From Vitellaria paradoxa (lineage: Eukaryota; Streptophyta; Magnoliopsida; Ericales; Sapotaceae), in NCBI GenBank assembly GCA_019916065.1, contig CM034240.1, forward strand, positions 32,377,149-32,441,148: 64,000 nt of DNA, given 5' to 3'. This document shows, in pieces, positions 10,153-21,183 of the stretch (the stretch's first letter is position 1; every line of letters starts with the position of its first letter). The notes below the pieces were generated by a model. It was given only the letters and a program-made list of their open reading frames with translations, searched no databases and was not told the DNA's origin. Made by a program: the position numbers and the translations under genes.

Positions 10153-12130
10153 TTAATAACCTCCAGCTCTCAAAACCCAATCTTTCGATTTTTTGTATAG
10201 TAACTGCAGAAAACTTACGTCAAGCAATATAAGAAAAGGAACCGTCAGTAGGGCTTGAGCGAGGTTCTCCTTCACAGGTGGTGCTCGGCTCTGTGGAAAA
10301 CATGCGTCAAGTTAAGCTGAATTTACCAGATGTCAAAGGAGCCCGAACATGTCAGGCTAAGGGTGTGCTCTCGTGTGCATAATTTGTTCAAAATTTAATT
10401 TTGAAACAGTACTGATTAATTTTAAAAAGTTTGGTTTGCTTACCTATTTAGCAAGGACCAGCTTGATTATAATTTTAAAATTTCAAAACCAAATAAATTA
10501 AATTAATCGAATTAAATTAAATTTATATTTAATATATATATAATTAACTTAAATATTCACTCTTATTAATAATGATTTTTTCTTTTGAAATTTCAGATTG
10601 CTACCAAAAAAAAAAAACAAAATTTTATAATATTAATACACATTTGCTTTTATTCTTTTTTGGGACAATGGATTACTTTTAATTTTGTTTCTATAATTTA
10701 AATATCAAGAAATATTTATATAAAAATTATTATTTTGTCTCTATAATTAAATTATAAAAATATATTAAAATTTATAAGTTCAAACAATCAAACCAATCCT
10801 AACTAAACTGATATAATTTAGTTTGATTAATAATTGGTGAGTGCATTTTTTTATTTATATGATTATTTTTTAATTTTTAAAAGTAATCAATTCAATTAGA
10901 AAAGTTATAATTTTTTTTTTCTTTTGAAATCTCAGATAGCTAAAAAAAAAAAAAAAATCTTTATAATATTAATACACATTTGCTTTTATTCTTTTTTAGA
11001 AAAATGGATATCTTTTAATTTTGTTTCTATAATTTAAATATCAAGTAATACGTATATAAAAATTATTATTTTTTCTATAATTAAATCATAAAAAGTATAT
11101 TAAAATTTATAAGTTCAAACAATCGAACCAATTCTAATCAAACCGATATAATTCAGTTTGATTAATAATCAGCGAGTGCATAATTTTTTTTATTTGATTT
11201 TTTTCTAATTTTTAAAAATAATTAATTCAATTACAAAAATTATAATTTTCGAATCGTACAACTAAATTAGGCTCGACAGAAAAGGGTAGATCCGATGTAC
11301 TACGAACTGTTAGATCAAAAAACATTTGAATCTTTTAATTTGATCTAACGGTCCGTAATGTACCGGACCTATTCCAACCCCGGCTCGGCTCGTTTACAAC
11401 TTCACAACCCGCTCGTTAAAGGGGCAGTAAATGGTGATTAAAATTTAGAATTACCTCAAAGACACCATGCCCTATGACTTGCGTGGTCCAACAGAACAGA
11501 TGAGTAGCCAGAACAACCTGAATGTGCCGTTGAAATAAAACATCAGTTAATCTTCAATAAGTGTGTTTAAAATTATAAAATGTAAGATAAAATGAGATAA
11601 AATAAAATAATTTATAAATTTATAATTTGTACAGTGAAATAAAAAGTGAATAATTTTTAAAAATTTTAAAATTTTTTAAAATTTTTTAACAATTTTTAAC
11701 GAACCAAACGCGTTAAAATTTAAACTAAAAATCCATATGATCTGTTCATTTAAAAAAATAAAAAAAGAGAGAGAGAGAGGATAATAGAAAAAAGTTTCAC
11801 CTTCCAAGATACAGAGAATCCAAGATTCTTTGCAAGAAGACTAGCAGAGACCCAGCAGAGGAAACAGAGGAAAGCAGCCAAAGAACCAGCTTTCCTATCC
11901 AAACAGACGTAGAACAGAGCAAAGGTCAGAGTGAACAGAAGCCCGAAATTTGGAACCAAACCGAGACAAGACTTAAATGGGCACTGGAAGAGAGGGGGTG
12001 TGAAGTAGAAGAGAACAAGAGTTGTGTAGAAGAGTGGCCAAACAAACAGCAAGTGGATCCAGATATTCACTGGGTTTGTGTGGTAGGCCTTGTGGAAGGC
12101 AAAGTTCTTCTCAAGATCGAACAATCCCAT
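9912..12130 (-). CDS. DUF962 / Mpo1-like membrane protein, four exons
   Basis: Exons on the minus strand are 12130-11801, 11517-11455, 10290-10219 and 10028-9912. All junctions are GT-AG and all introns are phase 0, giving 193 residues. The family is DUF962, whose yeast member Mpo1 is an Fe2+-dependent ER dioxygenase that shortens 2-hydroxy fatty acids in phytosphingosine breakdown. Family marks are visible: 'YHTNPVNIWIHLLFVWP' (residues 16-32) with conserved histidines, and 'QVIGHGVFE' followed by 'RAPPVKENLAQALL' across the exon 2/3 junction. Four or five hydrophobic stretches (about 22-45, 62-75, 84-104, 111-120 and 145-156) fit a small multi-span ER protein. The tail is charged and lysine-rich. 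Introns 1 to 3 carry a MITE, a tandem duplication plus hairpin, and a (GA)n tract. ER location and enzymatic role are inferred from the family. The length is normal and no defect is seen. Confidence 0.9.
10077..10152. repeat. (GA)n microsatellite in DUF962 intron 3
   Basis: About 75 bp of nearly pure GA with a few GAAA interruptions. It lies wholly within intron 3 (10029-10218), some 67 bp from its 5' splice site. On the transcribed strand it reads (CU)n. Confidence 0.9.
10582..11250. repeat. Tandem duplication of about 339 bp in DUF962 intron 2
   Basis: Copy 1 begins 'cttttgaaatttcagattgc' at 10582 and copy 2 begins 'cttttgaaatctcagatagc' at 10921, an offset of 339 bp. Shared blocks include 'aatattaatacacatttgct', 'ttaattttgtttctataatt' and 'tttataagttcaaacaatc'. 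The copies differ by scattered substitutions and small indels, so the duplication is not recent. Confidence 0.85.
11286..11374. repeat. Imperfect inverted repeat (hairpin) in DUF962 intron 2
   Basis: The arm 11286-11319, containing 'tgttagatcaaa', pairs with 11339-11374, containing 'tttgatctaacg'. Several mismatches interrupt the stem of about 33 bp, and the loop is about 20 nt. It is followed by 'ccccggctcggctcg'. It may be a tiny MITE or a structured intronic element; the sequence does not settle which. Confidence 0.7.
11565..11709. mobile_element. Tourist-like MITE in DUF962 intron 1
   Basis: Starts 'gtgtgtttaaaattataaaa' after TAA and ends 'aacgaaccaaacgcg' before TTA. It has the inner phrase 'tttgtacagtgaaataaaaagtgaat' of the window-wide family. 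It lies within intron 1 (11518-11800). Confidence 0.6.
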
Positions 12131-12530
12131 CTTCCCCAGTTGGAAGTATTCTCGGGAAAGTGAATGAATTTGTGTGGGTTGAGAAAATTTCTGGACTTTC
12201 CGGGGAAGTTTGCTGTGTGAGAGAGAGAGAGAAGAGAACGAGGAGGGAGTGTTGGGGACCGAAAGATGAAGATGATTGGGAATTTAAAGTGAAGGGTGGC
12301 ACAATGGGTGGAATCAAAAGCCAAAGCCGACTTGTCCATGGGAATTTACCTTACCTTTTCTTCACGATTTGGAGAATGGGAAAAGAGAAAGGGAATAGAA
12401 AATGCCAAAGTACTCTTTTGGTCGCGGTTCCTGTGGTCCGAGGCACGTGCAGTCGTGTCACAGTCTAACGTGTTTGACGGTTTGACTCACTTCTGGATTG
12501 GGGATGTTTGGTTGATAAAATAAAAAAATA
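12131..12530 (-). promoter_or_regulatory. Promoter and leader region of the DUF962 gene
   Basis: The roughly 350 bp upstream of the DUF962 ATG are less AT-rich than the surroundings and include a C/T-rich leader on the coding strand. A perfect G-box, CACGTG, is at 12444-12449, about 315 bp upstream of the ATG. The open frames here are shadows of the leader. That the G-box is functional is inference. Confidence 0.45.
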
Positions 12531-12531
12531 G

Positions 12532-12908
12532 TTGTTATTTTTTTATTTCTTATATTTGAGAATTAATATGAAAACCACTTGTACTCCTTAAATTTTAAAA
12601 ATTTATCTCTATATTTATTGTACTTTGAGTTAAAATAAAATTATAAACGGCGTTAAATTTTTAAGTAGGAAGAGAAAAATACTCATTAAAAATTAAATAA
12701 AATCATGAGTATACGTGTAGGTAATATGAAGTACAGGAAATATAAATATAATTTTTAAACTTATTAACAATCAAAATGTTTATATTTGATAGAATTTTTA
12801 ATCTTTTTACTTTAATCAAAAGTGTAAGGGATACAAAAATAGATTTTTAAAATTCAAAAGTGTAAATGATTTTCATTTTAAGTATAGAAAGTAGAAAGAT
12901 AATTACCT
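12532..12908. mobile_element. MITE of about 370 bp, probably Mutator-like
   Basis: Aligns along its length with the better bounded copy at 55932-56287. Shared phrases in the same order are 'cttaaattttaaaaattta', 'gttaaatttttaagt', 'aaaatactcattaaaaat' and 'taatttttaaacttatt'. The ends are inverted relatives (A/T-rich with 'acttgtact' and 'aagtatagaaagt'). A related copy is in PnsB4 intron 3. Confidence 0.6.
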
Positions 12909-15074
12909 AAAAAATAAAAAATTTGTGACAAAATTTAATTAAAAAATAAACAATTAAAAATTTTTAATAGTTTTTAAAAAAACCAAACACCCTTTTATTT
13001 TAGCTTTGATTCTAACGTATCACAAATATATATATATATATATATATATGATTTTACAAGGAAATTACAACGAAACTAAGATCCAATAACTCATGATCCA
13101 ATTATAAAAAAATAAGTATAATTCTGGACTTGTAAAATCTACATTTTCTATTTACTGATTTATTTATTTTGGAGAGAAATTGATTCTCCTGATCAACTTT
13201 AGATACCACTACTTGGCTCATGGCCATCGATTTTTCTTATCCCTTTTTATAAGCATAGACTTGGTCTTGGTTTAATAATCATTAGTTTTTTTTTTTTTTT
13301 TTCGAACTTTGTTTTTCTCTTATCTAGTTTGTTTCATTCAAATTTTATTTTTTTTTTGTTTAATCAGTAACTCTAACACATATTATTTGCATTCATAAAA
13401 AAAAAATATTATAAAAATAATTACAAGTAAAAAAAAGTTTATATATGGATGAAAGAAGCTAGCTTTACTTGTTGTAAATATATTAATGTATGGATAACCA
13501 CCACAAGTAACTCCTATCTTTTGGTATACCCTATTTAGATTCATGTAAACTTTTGAAATTTTTTATAGTTATGACTCTATGCCTATAAAAAGGGTTTTAC
13601 ATTCATTGCAATGTGAGAAAAAAAAAAAAAAAAAAAAAAAAAGGGAGATGGAAAGAAAGATGAGAAGTGAGGAAGTGATCTTACGATTGGTTTATTCCTA
13701 TAATAAAGAACTAAAACTACTCTCAGTGGACGTAGGCTACTATAGCTGAAGCACATACATTTTTTGGTGTTGTATAATTGTTGTTTCTCACCTTCTTATG
13801 CATGTGAATTTTTCATTTTTTTAATATTTTTTTGATACACTATATTGGGTGCTCAATTATTTTACTATTTTTTTTATATGTATAATTAATACAGGTCTAA
13901 ATTTGAGTAGCTGAAACCTCAAAAAGAAAAATGCTAAATGCACCCAAAGTTTCTCACATTCTATTATCTCTTATAACAAATATTGTATTTTGAAGTGTGA
14001 AAAGTTAAAAATGTATTACATTTTGCTTTTTTTTTTTTTTCATATTTTTTATGTTAGATGACAAATTGATTATCAAATTAAATTTTTGGTGATTTTTATA
14101 TTCACATGTATAACATAGGATTAAGAATTATGGAATTCATGACATGGTAGAATTAGCACTAATTAAAGATAAATCAATCGTATACATGTTATGAGTAAGC
14201 AAGAGTATGGGTAGACCAAAATTAAAACAGTTAAAAATAATAAAAAAAATATATAATCTAATATAATATGTTAGAAAATATGACCTTAATTTGATTAAGC
14301 AAAAAAAAAAAAAAAAAGATCAATGTAGGGGAATTGTTTAGCTAGAAAAGGTAAATTGAGCTGAATTTGAGTATATATAATTAATAAAAATATAACAATT
14401 ATATTTTTTAGTATATCCAATTATATTTATATTCTTATTTCTTTTAAAAAATCATTATATTCGCATTTACGCTATTTAGTTTGAACACATCATTATTCAT
14501 ATCTTTTTCACTTTTCATTTTGTTTTCACGGGATATATCTAAAATTGTCAAAATTGAGCTTTTTAAATTATTTGTGTGAGTGAGATCCTAATTGCTTACA
14601 CAAAGATGGTACTTTTCATAAAAGTATTGGATAACTCTCACTTTGTAATCTGGTTTTCTAGATTGATCTAAAGTCTATTAGTTTTTTTTTTTTCTTTTTA
14701 TATGGTATTAAAGTTAAATCAATAGTATAGATTAGTCATCCTTTTATTTAAATATATATCTCGGTTTTACTAATTAATTTGAGTTGAGTACTTTAACACA
14801 GTATTAATTTGAATTTGATGTTTCAACACAGTAGAAGTCTTTGATTTTAACCAAATTGTTAGGATTTACTTATCTCATATAACCTTGTCTCACATTACTC
14901 TATGATTCGCGTGAGGGGTTGTGAGCAAAGTCATTCCCTTACTTTGTTAATTTGCATAACCTGATCACATATCATCCACATTTTGCATATTGGGAGCATG
15001 TAAGTATCAATTTGAATAAGAAAATTATAATTTTCATGAGACCTTAAAACCCTTGCCTCATGAGCCAAATTTTA
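12909..15074. other. AT-rich intergenic DNA with simple repeats
   Basis: Contains (TA)n at 13026-13050, a T-run at 13287-13302, an A-run of about 24 nt at 13618-13642, and further A/T runs at 14026 and 14300. I see no gene, RNA or bounded element. Confidence 0.6.
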
Positions 15075-15212
15075 GGCATCGTTTGGTTTACTGAAAAACA
15101 ACCAAAAATTCTATAAATCTCTGTTAACTTTATATCACATCAACTTTTTTATTTCACTGCACGCATTACGAACTCTCAATTTATCTCACTTTTTCTTACT
15201 CCAAACAAACCC
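15075..15212. mobile_element. Tourist-like MITE with TTA duplication
   Basis: 138 bp between TTA at 15072-15074 and TTA at 15213-15215. Ends are 'ggcatcgtttggtttactg' and the reverse complement of 'ttactccaaacaaaccc'. The interior shares 'tttcactgcacgcattacgaa' with the 3622 copy. TTA duplications and G-rich termini fit PIF/Harbinger (Tourist) MITEs. Confidence 0.75.
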
Positions 15213-15215
15213 TTA

Positions 15216-15852
15216 GAGTTAAATTAAACTTTCGAGTTCTTCAATTAATAATTTGAATTGTTAATTTATCCAAGTATAAAGATGAACAATCTTGTTTTCT
15301 CTGACATTTTCTTCGGACACAAAAAAGGAATCAAGTATTACGGTAGATACCATATATTTCGTAAATATGAGTACCCCCATCTGTTAAGAACTCATTACAT
15401 CTACTATTTTTTTTTTTTAGGTAAATCAGTAATTGCTGTTAATTTGAAATATATTTTGATCTGAATTTTTTCATTTCCCATCCATTTTTCAACATATCGA
15501 TCTTGTGCCTGGGAAGAAATTAAAGCGTTGAAAGGGTCAACAAATTGAAACACGCCAATCCACAAATGAGTCCAAACCAAATTTGAAGGCTTTAGGAAGT
15601 CAACACTCAACCCAGTTGGTCAAATATTAATGCACTAACTCGTAACTACTTAAAATTTGTCATTTAGGCATGCAAGTGGCCACAGAAAAAAATACAGAAA
15701 CTACTTCTAAAAGGAGACCTACGGTGACTTCGGGACGCAACCATTTTTAAAAAAATAGTGCATTTTGTTGTCTTATCTGTACGTACATTTGACTCACCCC
15801 ACTTCTAAACAACAATTTTTATCCATTAGTACTGCACTCTTGCACCTAACAT

Positions 15853-15893
<41 letters not shown>

Positions 15894-16131
15894 GCATCTA
15901 TTGAGTACAGAAGAGCATCGATACAATAAAGGGTGGGGACGAGTCTTCTGCTGTATCATGCTTATCTTGCCCTAAATATTTTAATTCACCGATGACTTGT
16001 GTCTTCCTTGTCACCCAAGAGATGGATGATCTAGATCTAGATCTTTACCGTACTAGTTTAAGAGGTCAAAGATCTTTGCTTATAAAAAAAAAAAAAATGA
16101 CATATATGTGTATATATATTTTTGATAACTT
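15216..16131. other. Intergenic with (CA)n(TA)n microsatellite
   Basis: The notable feature is the compound microsatellite at 15853-15893 (CA then TA). Small open frames at 15258-15610 have no recognisable protein features. Confidence 0.6.
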
Positions 16132-16489
16132 AGACCCCATTTGACATATCTAACAAACTCTAAAAATCACTATAAATTTCTAACAATCCCTATATCTCTA
16201 ATTTTTCTGCCATTATTAATTTCAAAAAGTTTCAATATTTCGCTAAAAAAATAAAAAAACTAGAAGTAGGTTAACCGAATGTGTAAAATTTTTTACAATT
16301 ATATTCTCCGTGTTGAAAGTTTTCAAACGAGTACTATTGTCGCTATTTTATGTGAATTTTTTTGAATCCGTGGAAACGAATTTGGAAAACCGTTACCACA
16401 GTTTGTTACTATTTAGAAAAAAATGTATCAAAATTAACCCAAAATCATATTTTATCTCAATTTATCTTTTTTTTACTCCAAACAGGGCC
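16132..16489. mobile_element. TTA-flanked MITE of 358 bp
   Basis: Bounded by TTA at 16129-16131 and 16490-16492. The left end 'gaccccatttgacatatc' and the reverse complement of the right end 'tactccaaacagggcc' are inverted relatives. It is larger than the 140-160 bp copies but shares their termini. Confidence 0.65.
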
Positions 16490-17057
16490 TTAAGATGTTC
16501 GGACTAATTTAAAAAAAAAAAAGTATTTCTTTTTTTGAGAAGGAAAAAAGTTTACTATTTAATATTTAGTTTTTTAATTTTTTGTTAATTTAATATATTT
16601 ATCCTTGATGATTTAAAAAAAAAATTAAAATACAAGAGATAAATTTAGTCATTTTAAGAAAGAAGGCCAAAAAGTCGAGCATGTAGATGCTAGCTTCTAA
16701 CTGGTGGTTCTCAAATGAACACTAAAATTAATGATAGTATAAATCTCCAATAATCTAAATAGATTTTGAATGACCATGAAGAGACTTGATGTAATTAATT
16801 TTTAATTATCTTAGGTGGTTAGTTATGTGACATTTATTATTATTATTATTATTATTATTTCTTTTACCGGTTGAGACAAACACAACCCCGCATTGACTAC
16901 CAACCAAAAGGCCTTAGCTGTAAAATTGAATTGGAGTACTGACACATAACTCCCTTTATATATGTTTGTATGCATATGGATTGATGCAATATCCCAGCTA
17001 GGATTTAACAAATTGGGAAAAGTAAAAGAAACAGTGCCCTTTGTCCTTTAATTTTTA
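16490..17057. other. Intergenic with (ATT)n
   Basis: Ordinary AT-rich DNA. An (ATT)n tract lies at 16833-16860. No gene is seen. Confidence 0.5.
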
Positions 17058-17527
17058 GGCTGTATTTGGTACATTACAAAATAAGAAAAAATGTGGTTTT
17101 AAAAAAATTTTTATGTTTGGTGCGCACCGCTTAAACCATATTCTTTAGATATGAATAGTAAAATTTCGTTACGACGAATTAAATTTTCGTTTGAACGGAT
17201 TAAAAATTTTAGGTAGTTATGACTTTTTTACACTATAATCTATTTGTGCGATTCCGTCGGAATAGTTTCTATAATCCGTTAGAACGGTTTTAAAAATATC
17301 ACAAAAATAGTCAAAATATGTGTCATTTGGTAGTTTGTGAGTCCATAGTGAGAATGGTAAAAAGATTTTTGCTATTTGATTAACCGAATTCTACTTATCG
17401 AATTTTTTTTTTAGAAAGATATTGAACGTTTTTTGAATTTAAAAAAAACAGAAATGTATAAAATTTTATATAAATTTTCAAAAATTTTAAAAGTTTTCAC
17501 CTATTTTTTCGTACACCAAACGCAGCC
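17058..17527. mobile_element. MITE-like element of 470 bp with inverted ends
   Basis: The left end 'ggctgtatttggtacatta' and the reverse complement of the right end 'cgtacaccaaacgcagcc' match at most positions. Flanks are TTA on the left and TAG on the right, so only TA is certainly duplicated. The interior has several 'gaacggattaa' and 'ccgttagaacgg' type words. Confidence 0.6.
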
Positions 17528-20097
17528 TAGATTAATTCCTTCCTTGGGCGGTTTGAGTCTGTGGGCTGACAGATGCCATATTCTTGACCGTAAAATTGTG
17601 TGAAATCAGCTTCTAATCTTTTGATTAAGTCAGTGTGAACAGCTTTATGATCCCACACTAACTTCTAGGAAGGTTCATGGATGGCTTTATTTTTCTCCTG
17701 ATAACATCACCGAAAGGATAGTGGTGCCACGACACATAAGCTGATTAAAATTATTATAATTATTTTATACTTTCTAGTAAAAAAAAATTTAAATTTAGAT
17801 ATTTGAACTTTTATATTAAAAATTTACTATAACTATTATTTTTTTGAATATGTCAGCGGCTACTGTTAATCTACTCATAAGCAATTTAGACCATTCATTT
17901 TGATATTTTTTATTTCATCCTCGACAACTCCTGCACACATAGATTTTTTTAGTATTTAACTATAATTTTTTTAATCGAGTATTAGTGGAGTTAACCAAAA
18001 TATTCATAATTGCCTTGTTCACCAGCACACGTTCAAATTCAGACATCCCCTCCTCCATTGATTGTGTTGGGCTTCGATTAATTATTTAGTAAAAATTAAA
18101 TATAATACAATTGTAATGAGATAATTATTTAAACTTTATTTGTTATGATCTAATTTAGTGTTAAATTCATATATATCTAACTAATAAGATATTGTTTGAT
18201 AGCTTAGTATAACCCATTAAATTTAATAGTAGCCCGTAATTGGAGAGTTTTATTAGAATATATAAATATTACTAATTGGTTAGATCCCTACTCTACTCTT
18301 AATTTTGAAACTCTAGTATTTTGACTATCTCATTGAGAGCTGTCATTGTGAATAAGAGAAAGAGTGGAAGTCCTAACTATCCGCTGCAAATTTTGTGCAC
18401 ACCAATCATACTAAACAATTCAGATGACTGCGATTAATACATGTATGAGTTTTTTTTCTTGAGTTTAATGTTGTAATATTTATACGTAAATTTTAAGTTT
18501 ATTACATTGATGCATTGTATATTTCACGTTCTAAAAAGGATTGTAATTTTTGATTAAAAAAATACGTTATTATGAGTATTCTTTTTTAAGAGGGCCAATC
18601 ATTCTTAATGGAATAATACATTAATTAAGATATATTTTATTACAAAAATGTTATTATCATCGGATTTTAGTTCTTACTTTCTGAATAAAAATACTTTCAG
18701 AGGAGCAGTTAGGAGGGATAGTCATGTGACAAAACTCGGTGCACAGAAAAATCAAACAAGATCGATCGGTTGGCCTTCTTGGCAAATACTACATTAAGTT
18801 GGAAAATTAATTTTACTAAAATAAGGGGCAGGTAAAAGGCGATACGACAACGGCACAATGCTTAATTCTTTTTCCAGATGGCTTTTAAAAAAAAAAAAAA
18901 GCCATTTTTGTTGATTGGTGATCAGAGGTCCAAATTGGACTATTTCATTTTATTTATTTATTTTGGGAAGATGAAGATAAGCATCCAACACGCACTAACA
19001 TTCTAGAATTAATACAGTATTTTTTTTTTCTCGTCTTGTAATTTACTTTTTGACTAAGGGTGGGAATGTGGAAAAGGGACTCGCATGAAAACAATTAGAG
19101 GGTCGGTACAATTCTTAAGGAAGAATTCTCTCGGAAGGTCACCGAGATTTGCAAAGACCAAATTTCATTTGTCTTGATCTCTAAGGCATCTCTACTCAAC
19201 CAAAGTGTGTTTTGCTTTGTATTTGAGTTTTTTCACAAGCTCCAACCCCTTAAATTTGCTTTATTTATTATTTTATTAGTATTTTTTGCGTTAAATTATA
19301 ATTTATATCATTGAACTTTCACTCAAATCTCATGTCATCATCTATTACGCTCCATTTGTAAGCATTCTTGTCTCAAAATTAATTTGATTTTAAAATAAAG
19401 AATTGATTTAATTTGATTTGATTTGATAAATAAAATTTTACATTTAGAACACATTTTAAATTTAAGAATTAAATTGATTTGATTTAAGAGAAATATCAAG
19501 TTAATAGGAAGTAAATAATATAATAAATATCATATAAGAGGATAAATTTAATAGTTAAGAAAATAATGAATTCTTATTAAATTTTATTGTTTTGTATTGA
19601 ATTTCAAATTATATACAAATCCCAGATTTTAAATTATGAAATCAAATTAAATTCAACTCATATCATTTTATTTTAATTCTAAAAATAAGAATTGATAAGA
19701 ATTCTCATTGAATGAAATCAAATTCTATCAAATCCATTATTTCAAACGAAATGTTAATGGGCTATGTGACCATTTAATAAGAAATATTAAAATTAAAAAA
19801 TCGGAGCCCCTCGAATAAAATTTGATAAAAGTTCAAGATGCAAATTTCAATGTACTGCTTTTATTTTTTATTTTTTGGTTTTTCCTTATCAGTCCACGCC
19901 CATCCATAAAAATAAAAATTAAATTAAAACGTGTAATAACTTGGGATTGATAATGAATGAGTTAAGGCTCGGTATAGTATCAGATCTAATAGTTTTAAAA
20001 ATAGGCACAAATTGGTCTGAACATTCTAATTTATTTAAAAAAAATTATATGTTTATGCTTTCAACTTATGTTATAAATAACATATCAGGTTTAAAGA
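17528..20097. other. AT-rich intergenic DNA
   Basis: No gene is recognised. Around 19345-19755 the sequence is dominated by 'aatttgatttgatttg'-type words whose reverse complements occur near the end ('aatcaaattctatcaaat'), which suggests another old inverted-repeat element without clear ends. A T/A-run lies at 18887-18901. Confidence 0.5.
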
Positions 20098-21183
20098 CAT
20101 TACCAGGAGCAAAAGCATTAACATTAGCGATCATTAGAATATACTTTTGCGACCGCGGTGCAACCACTAATGGTTGGCCACCAAAGGTTCGCTAATGCCT
20201 ATTAATTGCGACTTTTTTAGCGACTGCCAGTCATCCTATTTTTTAAAATTATTAGCGTCCACCTCAAAACTTTTATCGATGGCCATGGTGGTTGCTAAAG
20301 GTGACTTTTAGCCACGGCTTATAGTGGTTGCTAATAATTTTTTAAATTTTTTATTTTTACCTTTAGTGACGGCTTAAGGGATCGTTAATATTTTTTTTTA
20401 TCTTTTCCTATTCTGCACCTGTACCTTTATTGCAAAATTTTATAAAACTAAATATTAAAATTAAAGTCATACACACAATAAAAAAACAAACCAATAACAA
20501 AGTTTTAATTTATATTAGTAAAAATTACAATTAATAAGTCTGATACAATTCCAGAGAGGGGAAAAAAAAAAAAAGCAAAACAAGAAAACAAGATGTTCGC
20601 TATAGTACCGATCAATCAACTTGAAACAAAAATAAGTATTATTAGTTAAGGTTTGATCAATTGATGCAGTTTAGAGCCTCTTCCTCTGTCAAAAATCATT
20701 TTTTTTTTCAATTTTCCTTGTAATAATTGAACTTATGGATAATTTGTAATGAACAATTTAGTTTTTGTTTTAATAATATTTTTATTAATTTGTGTTAAAT
20801 AATTTGATTTTGTTGAATTATGTGTTGTCTGTGTACAAGTTTTTTTTTTAGAATTTTAATATTTAACAAGTTTTTTTTGAAAAAAAAAAAAAACATGTAC
20901 GACCACTATGAGGCATCGCTATAAGTCTTATTGCCAATTGAAAAAGGCGACTATCTTAAAGCGGTCATCAAAGAGGAATAAACCGCTACTTTAAGGTAGT
21001 CACTAAATATCTTCAATGCTGTTTATTGGATAACCACTTGAGGCTGTCGTCTATTCGTGTTGACAACATAGTCATTGATGACTGCCTCAAGACAATCAAG
21101 AAGCGGCCGTTTAAAGTATAGATGACAACCTTCAAACTTTATGTGACCATCTATCATGGTCAAACGTTCCTTTGTTTGTAGTG
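20098..21183. mobile_element. Degenerate non-autonomous CACTA-like element
   Basis: The right end is '...ttgtttgtagtg' (reads CACTACAAACAAAGG inward) at 21183. The left end at 20098, 'cattaccaggagcaaaag', is a plausible decayed partner. Subterminal stretches on both sides carry variants of 'gcgac', 'ggttgctaa' and 'aagcggtcatc' in both orientations, typical of CACTA subterminal repeats. No matching 3-bp duplication is seen (aga and gtg) and no transposase is present. Confidence 0.5.

Noticed and set aside
12022..12523. Plus- and minus-strand open frames over the DUF962 5' end
   Set aside because: They are antisense or leader shadows of exon 1 and the 5' UTR, with no domain and compositional bias from the C/T-rich leader.
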